A DNA stretch of 64,000 nt, from assembly GCF_963576615.1 (NCBI RefSeq), contig NC_088711.1:9046869-9110868 (forward strand). The letters are read 5' to 3'. The translations under genes and the position numbers were made by a program. Numbering within the stretch: position 1 is the first letter of the stretch; each line of letters starts with the position of its first letter. Shown here one piece after another: positions 58,401 through 64,000 of this stretch. The notes under the pieces were generated by a model. The model saw only the letters and a list, made by a program, of their open reading frames with translations, was not told the origin of the DNA and ran no database searches. The DNA comes from Watersipora subatra (taxonomy: Eukaryota > Bryozoa > Gymnolaemata > Cheilostomatida > Watersiporidae).

Positions 58401-59529
58401 TTTTGTATTAATTTTATTAATTTAAATTTCAACTTTGAAATTAATGGATTGCCATTCAAAATTTAGCTCTTCATTCCTAAGTTATAGTAGAAAATTTGTT
58501 TATCCATTGATCAGACAATTCCAAACAAACCTTACAACAGGTAAAGTCGTGTCTATGTGTAGTATTACAGTATTACAAATTCATAAGGAAAATAACTGTC
58601 CTTGTTTCATGCCCATTTTATTATTAGTTGTATCATATCATTGAAAAATACTTTCTGTATTGCTAATAGTGCACCAACCAGCTTCTGATGGAGTATCAGG
58701 CACCAGCTAGTTTATAGCATATAGCAGGCTTGTCTGATGCATATCATTAGTAGAGTGAAAATACTTTAGTAATTTTATGAGACCATAGAGTTGAGCTGGG
58801 AAGCTTGAACATGCTTTTCAACTTATGTATCTATTGTGCGCCGATTTTTACATAGATTAGTCTTGAAGATAGTTCAGGTGTGTAGATTTTGCTAGTTTTT
58901 TAATTGGGCAGTTGTACAAGTGCGTATGAAAATTACTCATTATTTTGATAACAATTTCAATGTCTGTCTTCTTGTCTGAGTGAGTTATGGTAGATATTTT
59001 GAGAATTTGACATTTTTACTCATGACAAATCTGCTTAATCACACCTCTTAGCAATACCATGTCGAGTCAATCTCATTTTACCTGAAGCCAGGGGTTCCTA
59101 AAGTCCTTTTAAGGATGCGGAGATGCTAGATACAGTATATTTAAGTCAGCTAGCAGGACGGATAGATACACGCATTGCCATTGATGATGGTTTCAATCAT
59201 AAAACTGTTATGGTTTAAATAAATAAAAGATCTTGTCTGAGTAGCGCTAATTGTACATGTAAGTTTGTGTTGAACAGGTCCTCTCTTCTTCCATTGGTGT
59301 CTACATATTCGCATTATTCGTACAACGTCATCTCCGGTCGATGGCAAAGGAAACAGAAGAGGATGAAGCGTTGTCTACCCTCACCAACTCCTCCATCTCC
59401 CCAGAGAAGCTGGAAGCTTACAACAGTTTCTCCAATACACCAATGCAGTTTGGAGATACAGAAGTGCGCAGTCGTACTGTTAGATATAACTTACGTACAT
59501 ATCGTAAGGTCAATGGTCTGACATCGTAA
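40243..59529 (+). CDS. PTDSS1: Phosphatidylserine synthase 1 (10 exons, complete)
   Basis: Ten exons with consistent phases give 1410 nt, 469 aa plus stop, close to the ~473 aa of vertebrate PSS1. The enzyme sits in the ER/mitochondria-associated membrane and exchanges the choline head group of phosphatidylcholine for serine. The N-terminal [16 protein letters not shown] and GPFTRPHP motifs and the core FGH...TWELTE...[10 protein letters not shown]...ILD...CNG are diagnostic and closer to PSS1 than PSS2. The residues shown by mutagenesis to matter in mammalian PSS1 (H172, E197, E200, N209, E212, D216, D221, N226, recalled) all have counterparts here at a constant offset of five (H167, E192, E195, N204, E207, D211, D216, N221). 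R92 corresponds to R95, implicated in feedback inhibition by PS. Several hydrophobic segments fit a multipass protein. Introns host a piggyBac relic, a MITE-like element and other repeats. Confidence 0.96.
40789..41008. mobile_element. ~196-bp MITE/SINE-like element with 12-bp target duplication
   Basis: AGTAATTATATA at 40789-40800 and 40997-41008 flanks the element (40801-40996). Its ends are imperfect inverted repeats: CCTGCCAAC and CTCACGCATTG at the left; CTCACGCATTGCCCC and GGGTTGGCATG at the right. The interior repeats CTCACGCA/TGCGTGAG motifs. Confidence 0.7.
43108..43262. repeat. 32-bp tandem repeat, ~5 degenerate units
   Basis: Units of AGTTCTTCATTATCATTGG + ATGTTCTCTAGTG, clear for three copies (43110, 43142, 43174) and decayed after that. 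Confidence 0.75.
46414..46505 (+). CDS. PTDSS1: PTDSS1 exon 2
   Basis: Acceptor TATTCTTGTAG, donor AATG|GTAGGT. It encodes residues 57-87: [14 protein letters not shown] and the second membrane segment [18 protein letters not shown]. Confidence 0.95.
47374..47418 (+). CDS. PTDSS1: PTDSS1 exon 3 (45 nt)
   Basis: Acceptor TTCTTCTATAG, donor TTTG|GTGAGT. It encodes [15 protein letters not shown] (88-102), including R92, equivalent to mammalian R95. A distinctive PSS motif in a very short exon. Confidence 0.95.
47590..49830 (+). mobile_element. piggyBac-family DNA transposon with TTAA target duplication
   Basis: TTAA at 47590-47593 and 49827-49830 flanks matching terminal inverted repeats: CCCTTTCGTAAG at the left, CTTGCGAAAGGG at the right. 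The interior encodes a degenerate piggyBac (PGBD-like) transposase on the plus strand. It lies in PTDSS1 intron 3, in the same orientation as the gene. Element length 2241 bp. Confidence 0.95.
47904..49658 (+). pseudogene. piggyBac transposase, multiply disrupted
   Basis: The layout follows a normal piggyBac transposase: an acidic N-terminus ([14 protein letters not shown]), a DDE domain, and a Cys-rich C-terminus ([25 protein letters not shown]). The three catalytic Asp motifs can be seen: [20 protein letters not shown] and GGVDLSDQ. It is broken by TAA at 47925-47927, frame changes near 48140 and 48595, TGA at 48751-48753 and TAA at 49279-49281, so it cannot make an active enzyme. Confidence 0.92.
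49874..50103. repeat. 230-bp dispersed repeat, copy A (PTDSS1 intron 3)
   Basis: Nearly identical (about five differences) to 58484-58713 in intron 9, same orientation. Starts ATAGTAG-AAATTTGTTTATC and ends CAGGCACCAGCTAGTTT. No ORF, no obvious terminal inverted repeats. Confidence 0.9.
50143..50534. mobile_element. Possible non-autonomous DNA transposon
   Basis: GTGTACACTATATCGC at the left and GGTCTAGAGTGTACATA at the right are weakly inverted. The intervening ~390 bp has no ORF. Poorly supported. Confidence 0.35.
50753..50871 (+). CDS. PTDSS1: PTDSS1 exon 4
   Basis: Acceptor TTACTTTGTAG, donor CCC|GTGAGT. It encodes residues 103-142 ([39 protein letters not shown]): a membrane segment then the loop before the catalytic core. 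Confidence 0.94.
51011..51060 (+). mobile_element. Head of interspersed repeat family, copy 4
   Basis: ACTAGCCGGATGCCCGGCG then TTGCATGGGTATTAAA matches the heads at 9385, 21760 (minus) and 22976 (minus). How far the copy extends downstream is unclear. Confidence 0.6.
52441..52599 (+). CDS. PTDSS1: PTDSS1 exon 5
   Basis: Acceptor TGTTTTGCAG, donor GAA|GTGAGT. It encodes residues 143-195: [48 protein letters not shown]. Contains catalytic-core H167, E192 and E195. Confidence 0.96.
53059..53210 (+). CDS. PTDSS1: PTDSS1 exon 6
   Basis: Acceptor TTTTACTTGCAG, donor TTAA|GTATGT. It encodes residues 196-245: [49 protein letters not shown]. Carries N204, E207, D211, D216 and N221. Confidence 0.96.
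53211..56285. other. PTDSS1 intron 6
   Basis: A 3-kb intron holding a TGTCACTTCCTGTCAGC-type tandem repeat at 54318-54492. Short open frames at 53226-53465 and 55552-55825 show no recognisable similarity. Confidence 0.6.
54318..54492. repeat. 17/23-bp tandem repeat
   Basis: Units of CTGTCACTTCCTGTCAG, some lengthened by a TGTCAC insertion to 23 bp, about nine units. The Ser/Val/Cys-rich open frames here come from the repeat. Confidence 0.9.
56286..56427 (+). CDS. PTDSS1: PTDSS1 exon 7
   Basis: Acceptor GCGCTTGTAG, donor TTTCAG|GTAGGC. It encodes residues 246-293: [46 protein letters not shown]. Confidence 0.95.
56505..57212. mobile_element. ~700-bp MITE-like element with inverted termini
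   Basis: CAGTAAAACCTCTGTTTGAAC at the left is inverted at the right (GTTCAACTAGAGGTTTTACGG). Sub-terminal CACCTCTATTTGA-CGC-type motifs recur at both ends, and a perfect palindrome sits at 56931-56963. No ORF. It lies in PTDSS1 intron 7, inserted within a degenerate tandem repeat. Confidence 0.65.
56931..56963. repeat. Perfect palindrome inside the MITE-like element
   Basis: GTCGTAGATCTTTATA is followed after one base by its exact inverse complement. Confidence 0.8.
57697..57875 (+). CDS. PTDSS1: PTDSS1 exon 8
   Basis: Acceptor TACCCTTGTAG, donor TATAT|GTGAGA. It encodes residues 294-352: [56 protein letters not shown]. Confidence 0.95.
58157..58256 (+). CDS. PTDSS1: PTDSS1 exon 9
   Basis: Acceptor TTTCTCTTTACAG, donor TTG|GTCAGT. 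It encodes residues 353-386: [20 protein letters not shown] and a membrane segment [12 protein letters not shown]. Confidence 0.94.
58484..58713. repeat. 230-bp dispersed repeat, copy B (PTDSS1 intron 9)
   Basis: Same sequence and orientation as 49874-50103, about 98% identical by eye. Confidence 0.9.
58930..59135. repeat. Dispersed repeat, copy 1 of 3
   Basis: Contains TCTTCTTGTCTGAG, GTTATGGTAGATATTTT, ACTCATGACAAATCTGCTTA and GATGCTAGATACAGTA. Related copies at 61815-61985 and 62095-62260 share the same order of blocks. Confidence 0.75.
59278..59529 (+). CDS. PTDSS1: PTDSS1 exon 10 (terminal)
   Basis: Acceptor GTGTTGAACAG, stop TAA at 59527-59529. It encodes residues 387-469: the last membrane segment ([12 protein letters not shown]) and a hydrophilic cytosolic tail rich in Glu, Ser and Thr. 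The tail is variable in the family. AATAAA at 60080-60085 is a possible poly(A) signal. Confidence 0.9.
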   Translation, partial: VLSSSIGVYIFALFVQRHLRSMAKETEEDEALSTLTNSSISPEKLEAYNSFSNTPMQFGDTEVRSRTVRYNLRTYRKVNGLTS

Positions 59530-61073
59530 TCTCTAACCACACAGATCTGTTGTTACCTACACCCAAGCTCTGCACAGCTACTGCATGTATAATCACGTCT
59601 ATTTGCCAATCTTTTAGTGGTGTGTATTCTGTCATAAATTTCTATAGCGAACATTTTTATTGAACGAATTTTATTAAGATTACAGCAGATGTGCCTGTTT
59701 CTATACTGTCTCAATATAATAGTTTCATATCTATATTGTACATAGTTGGCAAGTTGTATTTTCACTTATGCTTGAGAGTACATTTTGGTTAGTTATACCT
59801 TAGGCATTCATTTTTAAGGTTGCGAGTACATCTATTTTTTGTCATATTGTTCAAAGCATCTTGGCATAATATTGGGCCTATCATTTTCTCACTACTATAC
59901 ACAAATTAGAAATAGCTTCTTTTTCATCGAAAGCAGTTGAAAAAGCTCCGTAACTAATAAACATCATTGGTAACTTCATCAAAGCTTCATAAAAATATTT
60001 GAGTGCAAAAAGCAGGAATGATAGCTAAACAAGGACGCACGATTGTCCATGTACAAAAACTGGATTGGGTAAAAATACAAATAAAATGATGCTAATTCAA
60101 AAACTTGATCGCATCGCATCAGACATTAGAAGTCGGAGGTCTTTAGTTTAAAAAAATTAATATATGATCAAGGTTTGCCTGAAGTTAAGTCGTACGCGGA
60201 AAGTGTGTTATCTCCTTCAGTGCATCATCGGCCTGCTCACCATCCTATTGTCTTCTCCTTGATGCCGCTTCTGTATCAGGTAAACAAACCAGTTACAGGT
60301 TCTTACAGAAAGGAGTAGGAAGGTTGTACGAAAGGACATGTGGAGCCTTCAGTGAGATTCATATGTGGATAGATGCAGGTTCTATCTTTCTAGGGTATCA
60401 ATAAAGCATGGATTGCACACATGCAGCGAGCTGAGAGTTGAATTTTACGAGTTGAATTCTACATCCAGCTATGCTATGTAGTAACAGCATATGCTAACAG
60501 ATAATTGACACAAGAGTTATCCTCTCTCACTGTAAGCAACAAACCGTTTTGCACAAGCTTGTGCCTTGCATATCTAGATAACTACAAGCATTCAAGATCA
60601 CAGCTGACTGATTTATAAACAGCATTCACCACACACTAAACCAACTCCTGGATTAGATGGAATATCTAAACACGAGCAGCATTTGGCAGTCTAAAGGTTG
60701 ATCTTTATATATATGAGATAATACGGATCAACAGCGCTGGGATGTGATAGGTCAGCAGCTTAGCCATTGGTGAAAGTTTTACCTTTTAATGACTGCAAAA
60801 CAAACATCTTTGTAATAAACTCACACATCCACATAATTTTTGAGTACGGACTGCTATAATGCTTGTGTCAGGAAGCCTAAATCGTTGATAAAAACTAAGT
60901 ATTTCAAAATTCTCTCTAACTTCATTAAACAAAACAAATTGTCAAAAAATAAATTACTCTTTGTTATAGTCTAGCTTGAGATGAACATGAACAAGTCAGC
61001 CAACTTAATCTCAGTATAATCAACCTGGCAATAGTACTACTGATGACAATAATGTAATAGACAATCAGCTTAC
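59530..61073. other. Convergent intergenic region PTDSS1 / ADAM17
   Basis: It holds both 3' ends. A tentative last ADAM17 exon is at 60217-60270. Nothing else recognised. Confidence 0.5.
60217..60270 (-). CDS. ADAM17: Possible terminal ADAM17 exon
   Basis: After an acceptor TTACCTGATACAG the phase-0 frame reads KRHQGEDNRMVSRPMMH and stops at TGA 60217-60219. An ATG|GTGAGC donor inside it could instead make it an internal exon. ADAM17 cytosolic tails diverge quickly, so similarity cannot help. Confidence 0.3.
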   Translation of the reverse strand, partial: KRHQGEDNRMVSRPMMH

Positions 61074-61127
61074 CATAGATCTAACAAAGTTATCTCTTTG
61101 CTTCACTTCTTTGGCTTGTTTCTTGTC
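61074..61127 (-). CDS. ADAM17: ADAM17 exon: start of cytosolic tail
   Basis: 54 nt between TTTCCTAG and ATG|GTAAGC encoding DKKQAKEVKQRDNFVRSM, matching the VDKK stop-transfer region. Confidence 0.82.
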
Positions 61128-63257
61128 CTAGGAAATAAGTAGAGGTTGTTTGAAGGAGACAACAACAAGGTTTTTTTTAATGTGCCAATAGAATTCTCTT
61201 AGGATGTATTGAGATAACGTCCTTATCTATGTACAAAGTCACACTTACGTAGCAATAGACGGCGATGACACATGGTAACCATAGAATGAAGGAAAACACA
61301 GAGACTGTGCCAACAATATTCGATTCCATAAACTCGACTGAAAGAGAGAACAAATCCATGAAACAGGCATGAGGCCCAATAACACTGAGACTTAATAATC
61401 ATTAGAACAATACTATTAGACAATGGAACTTTTCTAGCAAATACTGGAATAGCTGTATTGGGTATTGATATTTGACACCATAGACCTATTAACTATACTT
61501 AATATAGTATATGTAGTATAGTATCTAGTATAGTTAATAGGTCTATGTTTGACAGTCAGATTCAGTATGGAGGACTGTAATGGGTTATGGTCAGAAGAAA
61601 AATTCAACATTGACAAGGAACAGAGTTATTAGATATTGAATGCTGTTAGCATCCAAGTTGGATATAATACTTATGCACATCATTGATGCTTTATATCGGA
61701 GACAGTATTCAAATCTCATGGCAGTTAGCATTACTGTAATTACTTATGTATAAGATATTTTAGTTTGCTTGCACACAGAAGGCAACCTAAGCAAAAATGA
61801 TTTGATCTTTTAAAAAATATTTCAATGTTTATCTTCTTGTCTGAGCGAGATATGGTAGATATTTTTTACAACTTGAAATTTTCACTCATAATAATTCCTT
61901 CCAAGGATGTGGAGATGCTAGATACAGTACTACTAGGTCGGTTTTGAGCTATGTTAAAATATTTGAGTCAGCTATCAAGTTTCAAAGCACAACACTACTA
62001 GAATTATATCCTACTTATATTACATTAATATAAGTAGAATATATAATAACATGCTCTGATTATATTTTTGAAATTACATTTTAAATATTGAAATATTTTG
62101 ATAACATACTTCAATGTCAGTCTTCTTATCTGAGCGAGTTATGGTAGATATTTTTAGAACTTGATATTTTCACTCATAACGAATCTATTTAATCACACAT
62201 CTTTGCAGTACCGCGACAAGTTAATCTGAGTTTACAGAAAGTCAGCAGTTCCTCAATTCCATCAAGTTTTTTATCGCGACACCGACACAATAAGCTTAGT
62301 TATTTAGGCAGCAGGTTTAGACAGTGCCCAACTACACTGCATCGCAACCCTAAGCATATTTTGAATGCAAGGTTACCGGTTGGTTTTGTCTAAGAAACTC
62401 CTCCTATACAACTGCTCAGCATTGCTACAAGTATGCTAGTAGAACAAAAGTCTAAGCACATTTGCATGTAGACGATTACCTCTGAAGAGTCATCTCTACA
62501 ATTCTACTTACCGAATGCTCTGTTATCGAGATGAGTTAAAAAGTCCCAAAACCGAGCAACTATATCTGTAGACTGTCTGATGCATGTTCCCTACAGCCAA
62601 AAGTGTATGCAAGAATAAACGAGCAATCTATTGATACTTTTCAATTAACTCCGATCAAAATATGCCTACATATACGAGTAAAGAAATAGCGATATTTGAT
62701 AGTTGTCTTCTCGATAATATAAATCGAAGTGAAACTGCCCTATCGAGTTATCGATCTTACCGGTAGTTTATTTTACTCATCGATAGTTCACACCTCAATA
62801 TATCAATGTATCTGTGTCTTGATGATGTTGGAAGCACCAGGGTTGACAGAACTATTAGATCGCCATTGCGATATATAACTCAGAAGTGTGTTTGGAAACA
62901 CAAAATGTGACATACATTATCACTGCAGCAACTCAGAAGTGTGTTTGTAAACACAAAATGTGACATACATTATCACTGCAGTAACTCACAAGTGTAATTG
63001 TAAACACGACATGTGACATACATTATCACTGCAGTAACCTCCGAGGCAAGTAGAGTTGACTAGAAGTATGTAGCTCTCCCCTCCACCCAGTGTAACTGCA
63101 TCATACGGCATGATTCTATGATCGTTGTTGGTACAAAATATGGTAGAGTTGTCTGGGCATCGTTTACCATAGTCGTTTAAATCATTCGGATTAAAGGGAA
63201 TACAGCCTTGAGGCCCTGCTGTAGGTCTATAGCAAAGCTTGCACTCATCAAGCACCC
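61074..63257 (-). CDS. ADAM17: ADAM17 (TACE) sheddase, 3' exons only
   Basis: Four phase-compatible exons (63022-63257, 62512-62590, 61249-61337, 61074-61127) encode the Cys-rich membrane-proximal domain, the juxtamembrane helix, the transmembrane segment and the start of the cytosolic tail. Decisive are CLGGYCSDNGTC, the ARFWDFLTHLDN helix (the CANDIS-type segment of ADAM17), and ESNIVGTVSVFSFILWLPC then DKKQ. These follow the human ADAM17 order around RFWDFID, DNIVGSVLVFS and VDKK. The metalloprotease domain lies beyond the right edge of the window. ADAM17 releases membrane-bound ligands such as TNF and EGF-family factors; ADAM10 is excluded by the membrane-proximal sequence. Confidence 0.9.
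61249..61337 (-). CDS. ADAM17: ADAM17 exon: transmembrane segment
   Basis: 89 nt between TTCTCTCTTTCAG and TAC|GTAAGT. It encodes VEFMESNIVG followed by the hydrophobic TVSVFSFILWLPCVIAVYCY. Confidence 0.9.
61479..61547. repeat. Hairpin with 21-nt perfect arms
   Basis: CATAGACCTATTAACTATAC+T at 61479-61499 is exactly inverted at 61527-61547. The 27-nt loop is AT-rich with TAGTATA repeats. It sits in the ADAM17 intron preceding the transmembrane exon. Confidence 0.85.
61815..61985. repeat. Dispersed repeat, copy 2 of 3
   Basis: Carries TCTTCTTGTCTGAGCGAGA, TATGGTAGATATTTT, then GATGTGGAGATGCTAGATAC and TGAGTCAGCTA, in the order seen at 58930-59135. The middle block is deleted. Confidence 0.7.
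62095..62260. repeat. Dispersed repeat, copy 3 of 3
   Basis: Carries CAATGTCAGTCTTCTTATC, GAGTTATGGTAGATATTTT, CACTCATAACGAATCT and AATCACACATC, colinear with 58930-59080. Confidence 0.7.
62512..62590 (-). CDS. ADAM17: ADAM17 exon: juxtamembrane helix
   Basis: 79 nt between TTGGCTGTAG and TTCG|GTAAGT, encoding GTCIRQSTDIVARFWDFLTH then LDNRAF. The RFWDF motif is nearly invariant in ADAM17. Confidence 0.92.
62688..62802. repeat. 115-bp direct repeat, copy 1
   Basis: Shares AGCGATATT, TAGTTGTCTTCTC, ATAATATAAATCGAAGTG, AAACTGCCCTATCG and CATCGATAGTTCACACCTC with 63436-63550, roughly 90% identical, same orientation. Confidence 0.88.
62878..63036. repeat. 53-bp tandem triplication spanning the ADAM17 exon/intron junction
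   Basis: Three units with a 53-bp period share GTGACATACATTATCACTGC; this begins at 62907, 62960 and 63013. The right-most unit contains the real end of the coding exon and its donor (63022/63021). Confidence 0.9.
63022..63257 (-). CDS. ADAM17: ADAM17 exon: Cys-rich membrane-proximal domain
   Basis: 236 nt from ATATTTGTAG to GATAAT|GTATGT. It encodes LDECKLCYRPTAGPQGCIPF, then DYGKRCPDNSTIFCTNN and ILLVNSTCLGGYCSDN. Cysteine pairs match the membrane-proximal domain. The GTATGT donor is chosen because it is the one that joins the next exon in phase and restores CSDNGTC; a nearer GTTACT site is out of phase. Confidence 0.88.
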
Positions 63258-63435
63258 CTACAAATATATCGAGTAAAAGGAATTTACAAAAACTTGAACA
63301 GGCAGCATGAATTAATAATGATACCAGTGAAATCAGTGATGACAGAAGAGGTCTTTGTACTCAAGGACGACTAAGACATACAGTAGATGTTAGTATACTA
63401 CCCTAAATATGCTCAGAAATTGGGATGGACAAGAT

Positions 63436-63550
63436 AGCGATATTCGGTAGTTGTCTTCTCAATAATATAAATCGAAGTGAAACTGCCCTATCGTGTTATC
63501 GATCTTACCAGTAGTTTCTTTTACTCATCGATAGTTCACACCTCAATATA
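63436..63550. repeat. 115-bp direct repeat, copy 2
   Basis: Counterpart of 62688-62802; the two copies bracket the ADAM17 Cys-rich exon. A weakly related inverted segment (GTTGTCTTCC, ATATCGAG on the minus strand) lies near 63890-63945. Confidence 0.88.
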
Positions 63551-64000
63551 ATGTTTGTCAACTTGTTTTGCTGCAGATTGTTTTTTTTCTGCAGTTCATC
63601 ATTTTTATTCATGGATCACGATATCACGATGGTTGTGGCTGTAATTTTGTTAATGAATCAAAGGTATTTTCTTTATCCTAATAAATGCTGACTGAAGCCT
63701 AAGCATCCAACTGAATTTTTTGAAGACTATTTTTGCACACACATAATCTTATCATTTCAGTAGATCTTATGCCATGCCAATCCTTGTTCCCTTGACAATT
63801 ATTGAGATTTTTTTAAATTTTTTTCTGTCAACTCAATGTTTTATTTGACCGATAGGTTGATAGTTATTTTATTTCAGTAGGTAGTTGATTGCATCACCAA
63901 TATCCGGTAGTTATCAGTAACTCGATATATCGGGAAGACAACTCCCAAAGATAGAATATTAGCATATCCTATCTTGTATTTATTGTCCATCTCTACTCAA
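63551..64000. other. ADAM17 intron, no feature recognised
   Basis: AT-rich intronic sequence. No exon with splice signals was seen before the window ends. Confidence 0.5.

Overview
The window looks like nuclear DNA of an intron-rich, AT-rich animal genome. I can reconstruct spliced genes with GT-AG introns, mostly short exons (15-360 nt), introns of about 0.2-6 kb, and many transposon relics and tandem arrays. The gene content (Wnt-cleaving protease TIKI, a HEATR4-like HEAT-repeat protein, phosphatidylserine synthase 1, ADAM17) fits a bilaterian invertebrate. A lophotrochozoan is my best guess, not a demonstrated identity. No bacterial or viral gene, rRNA, real tRNA or CRISPR array is visible.

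Layout. (1) 1-9.2 kb: a foldback element (about 1819-2690), a TA microsatellite, two internal exons of a minus-strand TIKI (TRABD2) gene at 4718-4925 and 5870-6228, and between them a short reversed 3' tail of a LINE. (2) 9.2-14.4 kb: intergenic, with an interspersed-repeat copy and a roughly 1-kb polypyrimidine array. (3) 14479-39760, minus: a 26-exon HEATR4-like gene. The exon phases all agree and close on a 1315-aa protein. Its introns carry a 5'-truncated LINE with a restriction-like endonuclease (16.5-17.9 kb), SINEs and four minisatellites (40-, 51-, 71- and 21-bp periods). (4) 39761-40242: a 482-bp head-to-head intergenic region, probably a shared promoter. (5) 40243-59529, plus: a complete 10-exon PTDSS1 gene (469 aa) with a dead piggyBac element (TTAA target duplication) in intron 3, a MITE-like element in intron 7, and a 230-bp repeat present in introns 3 and 9. 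(6) 60.2-63.3 kb, minus: the 3' exons of an ADAM17 gene, convergent with PTDSS1, with a triplicated exon-intron junction.

Functionally these are unrelated neighbours: a Wnt-inactivating membrane protease, a scaffold-type HEAT protein, an ER phospholipid enzyme and a sheddase. The head-to-head HEATR4/PTDSS1 pair is the only arrangement that suggests shared control. I do not see a new multi-gene system. The most unusual signals are structural: LINE copies flanked by TA microsatellites on both sides, a snap-back palindrome at one LINE junction, the triplicated ADAM17 splice donor, and a 15-nt microexon.
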